Shown here piece by piece: positions 11,601-21,560 of a stretch of 64,000 bases of DNA. Under the pieces are notes generated by a model, which searched no databases, was not told the DNA's origin, and saw nothing but the letters and a program-made list of their open reading frames with translations. The stretch covers positions 1 to 64,000 of the forward strand of contig NW_025933406.1 of the NCBI RefSeq assembly GCF_000764305.2, read 5' to 3'. A program made the translations under genes and the position numbers. The stretch is from Hyalella azteca. Its lineage: Eukaryota; Arthropoda; Malacostraca; Amphipoda; Hyalellidae. Numbering within the stretch: position 1 is the first letter of the stretch; each line of letters begins with the position of its first letter.

Positions 11601-13145
11601 AATAAATTTTTTTATTAGCTCAAGCATAAGGTCATCGGGGATCAAATGATAGAAATAACTTTGCTTAAGTCTGATGCTATACGATCACTCTGCTGCATTG
11701 TTGCAGTTCATTTTACTGCCAGTTTGATAGGCGAAATCTTCATAAAGCATAATTCTCTATGAATGACATTTGACTAATGATATTTATTTCAAACTCCAGG
11801 CAAGTGGTAGAGTCAACATTAATTTCTTAACAAGATCTAGTTTCAGGTCCTCTAAAATTCCGATTAAAAATTAGTATTCTAAAAGTTCTAATTAAAACCC
11901 CCAATTTAAAAATGGACAATACAAAGTTTTGTCACCAGGCGCCATAATATATACATACACCGGCAAATGTCATATAATTCGATGATCCATTGAAAATTAA
12001 TAAATTTAAACAGAGTAATTTACATTGAACAAATGACTGAACATGTTCTATTTAATAATTAAAACGATACAAATTTATGAAGCTGCTTAATTAATTAATC
12101 TAATATCAATAACGTGATTTTTAGATCTTCCGAGCAAAAAGTCATGTCTTATTACCTTTGCGAGCTAAATTGACTCGAGAATTTTCGAAACGAGAATTTA
12201 TCAAAAAATGGAAGGTAAGTAAACTTGTAATAATTTTGAAAATTTTTGCCTGTTCAAATTAAGATTGTTTCATTCAAATTAATTAATTAATTAGATTTAA
12301 TAATACTCATAATCCTCCAGAAAGCCACTAGCAACAAATTTAGTAGCCCCAAAACAGATCCGAAGTTAGCGCCGCCAATGACTAATAAAAGAATAAAGGC
12401 AACTTACGTCAACAGCTCCAAGCTTTTCTGCCTTAGCTCTGGCTTCTTCAAAGTCTTCATTTTGCCCAAGGTTGGCCTGTAGCGAAAAGCCGCAAAACGT
12501 TTCTTGTCAATCAAGCTTCATACTCACGGACTACATACTTATTAAGAATTATTTCATTGTGAGTAGCATAAAATAAGTTTATTCGCAGATTTCAAAGTAA
12601 ACTACAAGTATGTCTACTTCATAGATTCTCTAACAAATTTAACATCAAATTTTGTCAATTGACTGATTTGACGCATTTTATCTAGCATTCAAGTTACATT
12701 CGAACGGTTTTCATATTCCAGGGTTTGAATTGTTGCGAGATGAAAATACGGAAGAACTGAAAGTTATTTGCGTTTGAGACAAATTTTGCTCAGAAAGAGC
12801 TTCTCGCAAATGCATCACGAAGTAGAGTGCGAGATCTCGAGTCTAATCAGTAACTTTCAACATTGCAATCTATAATTCGAAAATGGACTGAAAATTTACG
12901 AATGTCTCGTGTAAACGATTTTATATTGGATTTGTCTTAATTTCAGAAAATGACATTTGGTAAACAATCCGTAAGGAATTTTCCCAATTCTAAAATATCG
13001 TTTTATTATCAAGGACTTCAATAACCGAGCTCACCAAGTAAGCTATGACCGAGTAGCCCTGCTCCCTGAGCCACACGAGGATGCAAGATGTATCCAAGCC
13101 TCCCGAATACGCCAGCACGACCAACTGCTGCATTGAAACTTCCAT
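5622..13145 (-). CDS. ASS1: argininosuccinate synthase, complete 10-exon gene
   Basis: The enzyme joins citrulline and aspartate with ATP to form argininosuccinate in arginine/urea-cycle metabolism; it is cytosolic. Coding exons, 5' to 3': 13145-13035, 12476-12408, 11205-11046, 10360-10275, 9059-8914, 8458-8337, 7812-7673, 7321-7183, 6353-6252, 5788-5622. They sum to 1242 nt (413 residues plus stop) with matching phases at every junction, against about 412 residues in vertebrates. Diagnostic motifs are the ATP-loop AYSGGLDTS (exon 1), GTSLARPC (exon 3), [14 protein letters not shown] (exon 4), IAPWRDPGF (exon 5), HGVGR.D.VENRFLG (exon 7), SRGVYETP (exon 8), WYSPECE (exon 9) and YDPTDASGF (exon 10). 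The start is the ATG at 13145; a second ATG four codons on is possible. Introns 6 and 8 need GC donors, and several introns consist of tandem copies of splice junctions. No inactivating change seen. Confidence 0.93.
5789..6251 (-). repeat. argininosuccinate synthase intron 9: degenerate tandem duplication including the acceptor flank
   Basis: The intron is AT-rich and internally repetitive. The stretch next to the exon 10 acceptor (about 5788-5835, TGCATACACAACAGTCATTAA then TTAACTCGGATGACAGT) recurs, diverged, at about 6010-6062 (ACAGTCATTTAA...TTAACTCAGATGACAGT), and further CAGTCATT-like fragments continue to 6250. It looks like an old version of the junction duplications seen at other introns of this gene. 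Confidence 0.5.
6318..6596 (-). repeat. 55-bp minisatellite carrying the exon 9 acceptor and exon start
   Basis: Four copies of the unit. Read on the minus strand, each contains CTGTGCAG (or CTGTACAG) followed by GTCTCTGGTACAGTCC, that is the 3' splice site and about the first 40 bases of exon 9. The acceptor-like boundaries are at 6353 (the true exon start by conservation), 6408, 6510 and 6565. The array is interrupted by adapter sequence at 6425-6462, so its length is uncertain. Confidence 0.85.
6425..6462. other. Nextera mate-pair junction adapter (assembly artefact)
   Basis: CTGTCTCTTATACACATCT at 6425-6443 is followed directly by its reverse complement at 6444-6462. This is the 19-bp Tn5 mosaic end used in Nextera libraries, in the head-to-head form of the mate-pair circularisation junction. 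Its translation on the plus strand gives the well-known contaminant peptide [11 protein letters not shown]. It is not genomic. Confidence 0.97.
6897..7195 (-). repeat. 71-75-bp tandem repeat carrying the exon 8 donor
   Basis: Four copies of GCGTATACTAGCCGTTATAT (plus strand; one has GCATATACT), at about 6951, 7022, 7097 and 7171, with a decayed part-copy before them. The last copy overlaps the end of exon 8. On the minus strand every copy therefore contains ATATAACG|GCTAGTATAC, the exon 8 splice donor with its GC dinucleotide. The rest of the unit is AT-rich. Confidence 0.85.
7325..7432 (-). repeat. 14-bp minisatellite abutting the exon 8 acceptor
   Basis: About seven copies of CATGATGTTACGGG (plus strand), the first ones slightly altered, starting within 5 bp of the exon 8 acceptor (ATGCCACAG|TCG at 7321). 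The array replaces a normal polypyrimidine tract. Confidence 0.85.
8661..8922 (-). repeat. 31-bp minisatellite carrying the exon 5 donor
   Basis: Nine starts of CATACCTGAC at exact 31-bp steps: 8661, 8692, 8723, 8754, 8785, 8816, 8847, 8878 and 8909. The last overlaps the end of exon 5. On the minus strand most units read ATGTCAG|GTATG (or ACGTCAG|GTATG), a copy of the exon 5 donor, and also contain CTACAG, a potential acceptor. Confidence 0.92.
9080..9440. repeat. degenerate ~30-bp tandem repeat in intron 4
   Basis: Diverged repeats of the form GTAAACTTGGGYCATAAAAATTAT lie just beyond the exon 5 acceptor. At least nine copies can be followed, with variable spacing. Confidence 0.7.
9864..10275 (-). 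repeat. 20-bp minisatellite carrying the exon 4 donor
   Basis: Twenty-one copies of the donor-like site in 20-bp steps (one 19-bp unit near 9951-9970). On the minus strand the unit is GTTACGGTTGCTGGCCAAAG with minor variants, so every copy reads AAAG|GTTACGG; the exon 4 boundary itself is CTAAG|GTTACGG at 10275. No unit contains a stop, so all three minus-strand frames stay open. The exon 4 frame stays open to a stop at 9804. Confidence 0.95.
10380..10660. repeat. degenerate ~90-120-bp tandem repeat in intron 3
   Basis: About three diverged copies of a segment with AAGTACATTTGACAAACAAT then TTAATACGGAATTC and GCACAAAT, immediately upstream (minus strand) of exon 4. Confidence 0.55.
10910..11036. 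repeat. ~70-bp tandem duplication after the exon 3 donor
   Basis: Two copies of an AT-rich segment with AAATTATACAA, then TTGGATTG and AAATATAATAAA, within 60 bp of the exon 3 donor at 11045. Confidence 0.6.
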
Positions 13146-13840
13146 TTCGTTCAAATAAAAACTAGAATAATGTCCAGCAACTTTTGATGCGCCTGCAAGG
13201 CTGCCGGGAATCTCTAAAAAAAGGTCGACTTTGTTCACAGAACGACGTTCAATGAAAATTGGCAGTGTAAAGTAATACTACTACATCCGATGGTAGAAAA
13301 TTCAGTTTGCTTACGAGCACATGATCTCACGGTGTACGTGTGCCCAACGTTCAGCAGTTTTCAAAATATCCAAAGATTGTCACGAGTTCTACTAGCCGTT
13401 GACGCTAGTGTGTACAGTCTCCGTCAACCAGAATCTGAACTAAGCGATTCAAGCACACCACTGGATGGCGTCCTCTATTCGCTACCGATGCACGACTACT
13501 CTCGCGGTATCTGAGAACAGGCTGAACATATACGCAACCCGTCAAGGTTGTGAGACCTTATTAGTCTGGAGTGCGCACTCTCCAAGTTGCGAAACTTGAT
13601 TCTGACCGAATGTTCTGCGATCATGGTTACAGCAGAAACTTTTTGCCCAAGCCAATAGTTCATTTATAATCCGAGTGATCTTATGAAGGGGAAGCCGATG
13701 GTGGTAGTTCAAGCAAGCTGTTAAAATTTAGACTTCCAGACTAAATTCGCTAACCACTCATGTTTTACCGAGCTCAAGGAAAAAAACAAAGTTTTTTAGC
13801 AATCTTATTCTGTTCCATCAACGCTAGACAAAATTAAAAT
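13146..13840. other. region between argininosuccinate synthase and the secreted-protein gene
   Basis: Should contain the promoter and 5' UTR of argininosuccinate synthase and the 3' UTR of its upstream neighbour. I see no exact AATAAA for the neighbour and no TATA box that decides a start. Confidence 0.35.
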
Positions 13841-15325
13841 TTAGTACAAGAAATCAGGAGCGCCGTAGCGCCTCTGGATCGGGACGGGACCACTGCGAGG
13901 CACGGAAGGAGTTCGAGTAGGGAAGAGGGTGCCTGCGTTTGCATCCACAATGACCGTGTTGGTAACTGTCTGAAATACAGTCTGAGTATCCGTCTCAGTG
14001 AAAATCCTTGTGCTCACCACGGTTGGTCTGAAGATCTCTCTGTAAGAAGAGAATCTATGTTTAATAACTGTTGCTTGTTCTAAGCTAGATTACTTAAAAG
14101 AACTTCCGTACAAAACCTACCGAAATTCTACCAATGAAGAAAATGGTTTTCCACATCAACTTATAAAGCAGATTGTTCCAGTTCAACAGAAACTCTGAAC
14201 CACTCACGTCTGAACAACAGTGGACGTAATCGTCTGCTGACGGATATCGTGAGCCAAGTGGGTAACTAGGAAGGTGTCAGTTGAAATTTCGGTGGCGCAC
14301 TGGAAGGACGACTGAGTATCAGTCACTGTTAAGAACTCTGTGCGGAACGCAGGAACGGTAGTGATGAAGACGTTATCATCGACGGGTGTCGTGACCACCT
14401 GGAATGAATGAAGACTTTAAAAATATGTACACGATACCAACACTTAAGCATTTCAGAAGTAACCTGTTAATTCGAGGTGCTGAATTAATCTTTCAGAAGT
14501 TCAGTGACGTTCAGTTGCAAGTCTTAAATCTGTTCTCTAGCAGTTCTAACCTGAACAGTCGGGCGGATGATCGTAGTCTTCACGAAGTCCGTAAGCGTTA
14601 CAGGAATAGAGTTGTAAACTAGGTTAGTCACGGTGTGGAAAAAATCTAATGTGGTCTCTTGAGTGATAACCACTGGCTCTTGTGCAATGACAGGAACTGC
14701 TCGGGAGCCAGTAGGCGACCCACTGCCAACAACTCCGCCAGGAACACCTGCGCTACCAGGTAGACCCAAGGAAGTAGAGCTCTGGGAACCAGACGTAGAG
14801 GACCCATCCGAACCAGGAGATGCAGGGGAAGAGCGTGATTCTTCTTGACCGAAGCCAGACGCTCCTCCTGAAGTTGATCCTTGACCGAAGCCAGACGCTC
14901 CTCCTGAAGTTGATCCTTGACCGAAGCCAGACGCTCCGCCTGAAGTTGATCCTTGACCGAAGCCAGACGCTCCTCCTGAAGTTGATCCTTGACCGATGTC
15001 AGAAGGAGTGCCGTAGCGTTGCTGAAGCACATTGGGATCAGCCGCGACCTGAAATGTTGACAAGGACCTTTGAGAATATATCTCCTCAATGCTGAAAGGG
15101 AACCAGTTCATTAGAAGTCCCTTACAATGTGACGATGCTGACCAGGTAATACTTCAGATAATTGGTAGTTGGCAATAATCATAGTTACTTATATTAATAG
15201 ATATGAAATTCACAACCCATTTACAAACTTATCATTTACGGCTTTGTGAAGAACTATCAGGAACCGTCGTGAAAACTCACCAGTGCAACGACAATCAGGC
15301 AGGCAAGAAGTACGCTTGAAGTCAT
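13841..15325 (-). CDS. secreted Thr/Val-rich protein with Gly/Ser repeats, complete 4-exon gene
   Basis: Exons: 15325-15281, 15048-14551, 14398-14208, 14039-13841. They total 933 nt (310 residues) with matching phases (0, 0, 2) and canonical GT-AG introns. Exon 1 plus the first codons of exon 2 give a clear signal peptide (MTSSVLLACLIVVALVAADP), so the protein is secreted. Residues 36-83 are four exact 12-residue repeats GSTSGGASGFGQ. Next comes a Ser/Gly/Pro linker, then a Thr/Val-rich, probably beta-strand region in which TDTQ..FQ occurs twice, each near an F-R-T/P segment. RYGTPS near the N terminus and RYGAPDFLY at the C terminus resemble YGAP motifs of cuticle and resilin-like proteins. 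A structural extracellular or cuticular role is inference; I do not recognise the family. Confidence 0.8.
14854..14997 (-). repeat. 36-bp coding minisatellite
   Basis: Four near-identical 36-bp units encoding GSTSGGASGFGQ within exon 2 of the secreted-protein gene. Unit length is a multiple of three, and the few differences (for example CCTCCTGAAG / CCGCCTGAAG on the plus strand) are synonymous. Confidence 0.92.
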
Positions 15326-15400
15326 GGCGATATAGATCCTGTTCATATAAAGGCAATTCAACAAAAGTTATGCTCCAACAGATAAAGTTCGAACGTCAAA

Positions 15401-15410
15401 TATTATATAA
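15401..15410 (-). promoter_or_regulatory. candidate TATA box of the secreted-protein gene
   Basis: TTATATAATA on the minus strand, about 76-85 bp upstream of the ATG at 15325. This would give a 5' UTR of roughly 50 nt. Position is reasonable, but the surrounding sequence is AT-rich. Confidence 0.3.
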
Positions 15411-15429
15411 GCCAATTAATCGCCAACAA

Positions 15430-16244
15430 ATCGAGAGGCTCAATTCATACATTTTAGAAATTTCTCAAACAACTTTTGGCAGTTTAACGCGAAATTAGAC
15501 TTCGAACAGGAGTTTCACGCATTAAAGAGCGATATTTTATGATATTCCATCAGACAATCGGAAACCCGGTATAACTTAAAGGCATGTATAATGACAAACA
15601 ATATGCCTCCATCAGCCTCAACTAAGATTAGTAACGATATGAATTACAAGTTATAATACACTCAAACGAACGACATTATAACCAATTATCCACAATTGGC
15701 GTAATATTTCGGTCGAACAAGCTTCCTCACCTCAGCAGTGGCAAATCAATGGTTGTTCTCTGATGGAATGTTCTTGTCGAAGTGTTAGGCAGTGACCAGC
15801 GAAGTAATCTTAATTTTCTCGGAATAAGATATTTTTCTTCCACTGATGAATGGAAGAAGAGCAGAATGTCCGTCTCGAAAATTTCTCGAGAAAATTTCGC
15901 TGTCACGATCCAGTCCCTTTTTAACTGGAACTTGCACATTTTGGTTCCAGAACAATTAGTAATCAGAAGAATAGTAAGAATAGTAGTTCCATAGTAACGG
16001 GAATAGATATGGTAGTGCAATTTCAACAAAATATTAAAACACAATAAAAATTGGAGCTGGTCCTTAATGCAGTTCCAGTTTACGAGGATCAAGAATTGAA
16101 AGTAATTCACAAAAGAATATCTTGCCACCGAAACGTTTAAATATGGTCAAGGCTACATCATAGGGCCATTAATAAATATTTCAAATCTTTTCGATAGCAG
16201 TATACAAAATTTAAAATACGAAATTATACATCTACAGCAGATAT
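15430..16244. other. intergenic sequence without recognised features
   Basis: AT-rich. An open frame at 15727-16128 (minus) has no domain I recognise and is probably chance. Confidence 0.3.
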
Positions 16245-17149
16245 ACCGTAGGCAGAGCGGGGCAGCGCTACTTTGAAATGTAGCGGCCGCTACCGCTGCC
16301 GCTACATGCTCTAAATGTAGCGGGCGCTACCGCTACCCCCACTAGATTGCAGCGAGCGCTACCGCTACCCCTACAGTAAAATGTAGCACCGCTACATCAG
16401 CCGCTACAATGGCCAAAATTATTGGAAATCTCTAAATATTTATTGTTCTGCTATTGGGATTTACTCATAAACATTTAATGATAATAAAACATTTTCAAAA
16501 CATATCAATGCAACTTTATTGCAATTAACCTAACCGAACTACCTAGTACGGTACGGGTTAGATACAGTAAATAGAAGTTACAGTTATTTTTATGTTTTAC
16601 CTTCCCTAAATGGATGTCTACTTTAATCTACCAATCTCAAAAATTATCCACACATACATACACAAAAATCAGTCTTTTATTTGTATATATACTGTATGTG
16701 GATTATTTTTGAGATTGGTAGATTAAAGTGGACATGCATGAAGGGAAGGTGAAACATAAAAATAGCTGTGTAAAAATAACGGTAAGCAAACTGAAACATG
16801 AAAAAATATCAGTAAGTGGTAACTGGTAACAACTTAACAAGTAACAACTAACATGTTGACACTAGTAACACTAACAGGCTGAGGTTGACATTTCACCGAA
16901 ATCTTTCGTACAGTTTTATTCTGTAATTTATATTATGTATGTAATTCATGCTGGTTTTTAAATAATATTTTATACTATTAAGTAAAATCTAAAGGCTTTG
17001 TCTATAAATGTAGCGGTAGCGCTGTAGCGGCATAACCTCGTATCGCTACTTAAATATGTAGCGGGCGCTACCGCTACCGCTACATTGCCTTTAAATGAAG
17101 CACCGCTACCGCTACATGTAGCGCGCTACTGCCCACCTCTGACCGTAGG
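16245..17149. mobile_element. hAT-type non-autonomous element with 8-bp target duplication
   Basis: The element is 16253-17141 (889 bp). It begins CAGAGCGGGGCAG and ends CTGCCCACCTCTG, matching the CAGAGGTGGGCAG type terminus of hAT (Charlie-like) elements. It is flanked by exact ACCGTAGG copies at 16245-16252 and 17142-17149, the 8-bp duplication expected of hAT. Subterminal regions are packed with TAGCGG / CCGCTA motifs, likely transposase-binding sites. No transposase frame remains. Its centre holds a further long inverted repeat. Confidence 0.93.
16585..16768. repeat. long inverted repeat inside the hAT element
   Basis: About 80 bp from 16585 (TTTTTATGTTTTACCTTCCC... TTTAATCTACCAATCTCAAAAATTATCCACA) is inverted up to about 16768, around a short TA-rich loop near 16660-16695. 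It could be a nested MITE or a foldback core. Confidence 0.85.
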
Positions 17150-19432
17150 CCATGCGATGAAGAGGCATACTAAGAATCGTTCTAATTATTCATGACAAGT
17201 ATGGTATTGTGTATTTTAGACCAAACAATAGAAGTCACCTTAATTCATCTATTTACAGTGAACATTTTTCGCCAGAGCCAGAACTGCTGATCATTGCGGA
17301 TTAACTGACGGATTAGAGAGCCATTGCACCTCTTTTGTGAGGGAGTCTGAACCTGCTTCTATTCATCTGTACTTCATTTTCATCTTCTGTATCGTTTTCT
17401 ATTCACAACCTTTTGGTTCACTTTCTTTCTTCCTAACCTTGTATAACTCTTAGCATCATACACCGACGTAAAATGAGCAAGAGTTGCGTGGTGGTAGCCG
17501 TTACATTACAAAGGTATGACACAGGAACTTCTCTCAGGTATCACGCCCCAAAACTTAATCAAATCCTCTTCACACAATTACAATATGAAGTTTTCGAGAG
17601 CAATACAGAATATCCCTCTCATAACACTAATTAAGACAAAAAATAAAACTATAATATTTTGTAGACAAAACCTAGGACTATTTATTTTATTTACGTAACT
17701 TAAGAATTGCCGAACATGTACGAATATTATTTAACTCGTAAATCAAATGCGATCATGGCTCATGAAAGCAACTTCTTTAATTTAAGTACAGTTTTATTTT
17801 GTTCAGTCAGACATTGTCACCGCCAAATGGATTTCAAGAAGCTGGTAGTAGTAAACTTTCGTTTTTTCGCAGCTCACTCTCGGTATCACTTGGCGCGTTA
17901 GGAGATCCATCGCAATACAAGCAGCCGAGATCATTGCTCAGTCACAGTCAGTATTCGTGTGACCGTGTTCGGGGCAGGTGGTTGCAGCGCCAATTTCGTG
18001 GGATATATCTATTCAATACCTTCATTTCTAGTTTGATCTGTAATTGATGACGGGCAGTATTTTGGTCATATACGTTAAATGCTATTGTGAATCTTGCAAA
18101 AAATTAGCATTTGTTCCGAAAGTGTAATTTGTTGTGCAAACACACACTTGATTGGTGCCAAGTTGAAGACAGTGTGCCCATAGTATTATATATAGACTGA
18201 ATTAGCATACTCACAAGTTTCAGGATTAAAACGAAATTTATCCTTCTCCACGGATTTCCTTGTTTGGTGATCTGTATTGCTGGAAACTATCTAGGTTTGT
18301 TCCAGCGTTCCTTACCATTTTTTCGTCCGAATAAAACTGAATCGGCTTGAAACTGGTATCGTAACATTAGAGCATTTCAAGGCTCGTGTAAGACTAGGCT
18401 ACTAGGCTAGCTATTTGTAATTGTTATCTTCCTTGTTGGCTGCATGTTTCCTCTACGTCGTTTGGGTAGAATACGATTAATCGTTATCCTGCGGGTGACG
18501 GTAGAATATTATTGATGCAAATGCCGTAAACGACTCTTGTGAAGTTGTGGCTGTGCCTGTGAATCGAAACTTTTTCTTTAAGTCAACGACGCGGTCGACG
18601 CCCTACAATTTTACTAACGATTTATCTTAAAAATTTTGAACGAAATTGAAGAGAAACTTTTTGAAGTTTTTGTTGAGATTCTGAATGTTTCGAAGCTACC
18701 CTGTTATTCAGACATGAATTGCATTGTACATGATCGCGTCTGGTTTCATTTAGATTGTGTTGATTAAATGCAGCGGCGACTCTTGTGCCATTGACGTTTA
18801 TTTGATAGGTAGCGACTTAGCGTACTGATTTGCTTCCGTATTCAGTTCATACTTGATTTACAGAGATCCGTTGAAAATGTGAAACTTAGTTAACACGTCA
18901 TTCTTTATATATATATTTCTTCAGATTTCAGCACCACTGCACTTGAGAATTGACCTGTTGGAAACGTTTTAGTTAGAATTCTGTAAAATCTTCGCTCATT
19001 TTCTCATAAATAGGCTAATAGAAAGAACTTTCATCGTATGAGTTGCCATATCATGCGACCGCAGTTTGAAAAGTTGAACAATTATGTTTTTAGATAAGTT
19101 AATTATCGTGATATTTCTGACGATTTCTGCCTGAAAAGGCCGAACTGAAGAGGCTTTTCAGTTTTTTCCTAGCCAAGCGGGAGCTCTGTAGCTCGTCATA
19201 CCTTGTCACTCAATGACACTCATAATTAACCAGTCTATATAAGTAGGACATAAATTTGAAGGTGAAACGTTGTGATTATTGCAATTTTAATTACATTATT
19301 TCGGAGCTCCCAATTAACCGAATTTAGCGTCTGAAAAGATGGCCGTCACTAAATAAATAAATAAATCGTCAAAAATCCCGAGTGAAATAGGGACAAAGTA
19401 CGCAGTAAAAATTCAACCATTTTACTGTTAAT
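17150..19432. other. gene-free intergenic sequence
   Basis: No exon, RNA gene or repeat that I can support in about 2.3 kb; open frames are short and unremarkable. Confidence 0.35.
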
Positions 19433-19438
19433 TTTATT
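19433..19438 (-). terminator. polyadenylation signal of the membrane-protein gene
   Basis: AATAAA on the minus strand about 120 bp after the stop codon at 19557-19559. It supports a transcript that runs through the whole reading frame, including the part behind the in-frame TAG. Confidence 0.45.
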
Positions 19439-19556
19439 CAGGAGTACTCCAGATATCTACATAAATTGTTTTTCTGTCCATATTAGTCTAATTACGTTGA
19501 CCTGCAAGGCTGCAGCTGCAACCAATCCACGAAGATCAGCACTCGTTAGTTGCAGA

Positions 19557-20677
19557 TTAGGCTGCGGTTTTCGTTGTTTGCTCGCTTGATCTAGAGAGGT
19601 AAAACATTCTTACGATTAGAAGACAGTAAATTCTCGATGATTCGAAGATCAGGAACAATGGCAGTATAATTACAAGAAGCGGCATGGTGACAAATATACT
19701 TCCGGCTGACAGAGCCATCATCATTATAACGATAGGGCTGAGCAGCAGGAGCATCGTTACGACACGTGTCCATACCCAGACTCGCAGCAAATATAGACGT
19801 CTCATCGCAATTCCCGCCACAAGTATCATTGTTATGAACATTTCTATAACTGCTGCACAGAGCTAGCTTATCTCGCCAGCGTACCAGACCGGTGATCGTG
19901 GGTCCAGAGAAAAAGGCCCCAGAGTGAGACCCAAGATTGCGAGGGTTAGGGAGAGAAGCGCGTGTATCAACTCAGTAGCAGCAATCGCCCAACACGTGCC
20001 GTACCATTTATCAGTTGCTATTTTCTTGCCGAGCTTCCACCGAATCCGCATGTCTTCTTGCTCCACTGCCACCTGAAGCAATTACCCTTCAACGACAGCC
20101 GTTACGTTAGTGATTTTCCCCATAGTTGTGTTCGGATTCGAGTAATCGAATTTTAAGCATCGCTCTATATGTTAGCGGATTTCATTTTCTGTTTGTTTCT
20201 TCTTCTAATCTTACGGCCCAACGTCTGCCGTGTAATAAAAAGCGGTGAAGGTAATCTGGATACCTACAATAGAATACCTAGTCAATAGAACATAGTTCCA
20301 TCGCTTCACTCATAAGCCACGTGAAACCTAGTCCAATTTCGTGCATTAGCTACCGCAATATTCGGGTTATGTTGAACCACATAGTCTACTAACGGTAAAT
20401 TTGGTCATCAGTCCTACTTCTCTAGATGCAAATAGAATTGATGACGGTCATCTAGCTGGTGACAAACGGTTAAAAGAACATGTTAGTGAATTGATAGCAT
20501 TCTGAGTGAGAAATTAGTGTCAGCGGTGTTTGTGCGTGAGCGTGCGTAGTGTTGGTGCGGGGTAGGATGTGTGGGAAGTTGGTGCGTGAAGTCTGTCACG
20601 TATCCAGCTCGCCACACGTACTGCCTAACCTGGGCTTGGTTTGCACGCGCCAAAATTAAATCCGATTCGATCGACAT
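19557..20677 (-). CDS. multi-pass membrane protein; reading frame split by one in-frame TAG
   Basis: The main exon starts at an acceptor (TTGCTTCAG|GTG, 20072) and encodes EDMRIRWKLGKK and TDKWYGTCW, then a hydrophobic span (IHALLSLTLAILGLTLG). An extracellular-looking loop with PRSPVWYAG follows, then a TAG at 19865-19863. In the same frame, 94 further codons follow from an ATG at 19841, with a membrane segment, LLRVWVWTRV, two or three more hydrophobic spans and a stop at 19557. The four-span layout resembles small arthropod tetraspan proteins of unknown function. A possible first exon is 20677-20630 (MSIESDLILARANQAQ), with donor CAG|GTTAGG and matching phase 0. The TAG could be a pseudogene lesion, a base-call error, stop readthrough (next base C) or a missed splice. 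Family assignment is tentative. Confidence 0.45.
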
Positions 20678-20679
20678 TT

Positions 20680-21080
20680 GATCCGTTGATATGACCGTTA
20701 TTGATAATATTATTTCCCACTGTTTGTTGGTGAGGCTAAAACCTTTTTCTCACACGCGTGTAGTGTAAATGAACCTTGAGTTAGCATAAATTGAAATTAT
20801 AATTCACGTTCGCTGAGAAGTGAGAGTAAACGATAGTTTTTGCCTTTGAACGGTGTAAAGAATAGCCAGCCTCTAATAAATTGTCTTAATCTAAATTGTT
20901 TGCGCTATCCATTATTTACTTGTTCCATCTCACACGTCGCATCGGCATCACCCAAAATGAACATTACTTTGATTTATTATCAACCGACAACCTGAATGAT
21001 CCATCGTTCAGTAGATGATTGATAGTCAAAGCGGTGTCCATGGATTATCATTCATGCTAATATTTGCTGGGATGATAGAT
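20680..21080. other. intergenic sequence
   Basis: Upstream of the membrane-protein gene and of the inhibitory-SMAD gene, which are divergent. No core promoter element stands out. Confidence 0.3.
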
Positions 21081-21084
21081 AGAA

Positions 21085-21185
21085 AGAGCGGGAGTGGGGG
21101 GAGCTTGGGGCGTTAGGTATATGAAGAAGAGGGGGTGGGGGAGGAGTAAGGTCCGAGGTGGGCGGGGGAGAGGCGGGAAGCGCCG
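21085..21185 (+). other. G-rich strand asymmetry upstream of the inhibitory SMAD
   Basis: Purine-rich, G-run-rich stretch (for example GTGGGGGGAGCTTGGGGCG and GGGGGTGGGGGAGG) that could form G-quadruplexes on the plus strand. It lies about 1 kb before the inhibitory-SMAD exon. Confidence 0.5.
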
Positions 21186-21213
21186 CGCCGAGGAGAGGTC
21201 GCGTCTGAGGCGG

Positions 21214-21228
21214 CGTCTGTGTGGCGCC
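21214..21228 (-). promoter_or_regulatory. candidate Smad/BMP activation element
   Basis: On the minus strand GGCGCCA-CACA-GACG. It fits the Drosophila dad activation element, which I recall as GGCGCCA-N4-GNCV and which binds Mad/Medea. It is about 1.0-1.5 kb upstream of the inhibitory-SMAD coding start, where a feedback element would be expected. Function is inferred from the motif only. Confidence 0.4.
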
Positions 21229-21254
21229 AGTCGCTCATGGCTGCCTCTTGACTG

Positions 21255-21560
21255 TCAGACGGTGGTGCAGTGCACAGCTGTGATGATGCAGTGCTGCCAG
21301 TGCACTGCTGTGGTGGTGCAGTGCACCACTGTGGTGGTGCACTGCACTGCTGTGGTACAGTGAACTGCCGTGGTGATACGGTCTAACGTTATGGTGATGG
21401 AGTGCACCGCCGTGTTGATACTGTGCACCGACATAATGGTGCAGCGCATGGTTTAATGGTGCTGTGCACCGCCTGTCAACTATAATAGTGCAGTTATGAC
21501 TTATGGTAAAGTGTGACGACATAATAGTGCAGTTATGGTGAACAAGTTGTGGTAATGTAA
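21255..21560. repeat. degenerate GTGCAGTGCACC-type tandem repeat
   Basis: Irregular repeats of GGTGGTGCAGTGCACYRCTGT with ApaLI-like GTGCAC palindromes, decaying towards 21560. No coding role is evident although several frames stay open. Confidence 0.7.
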
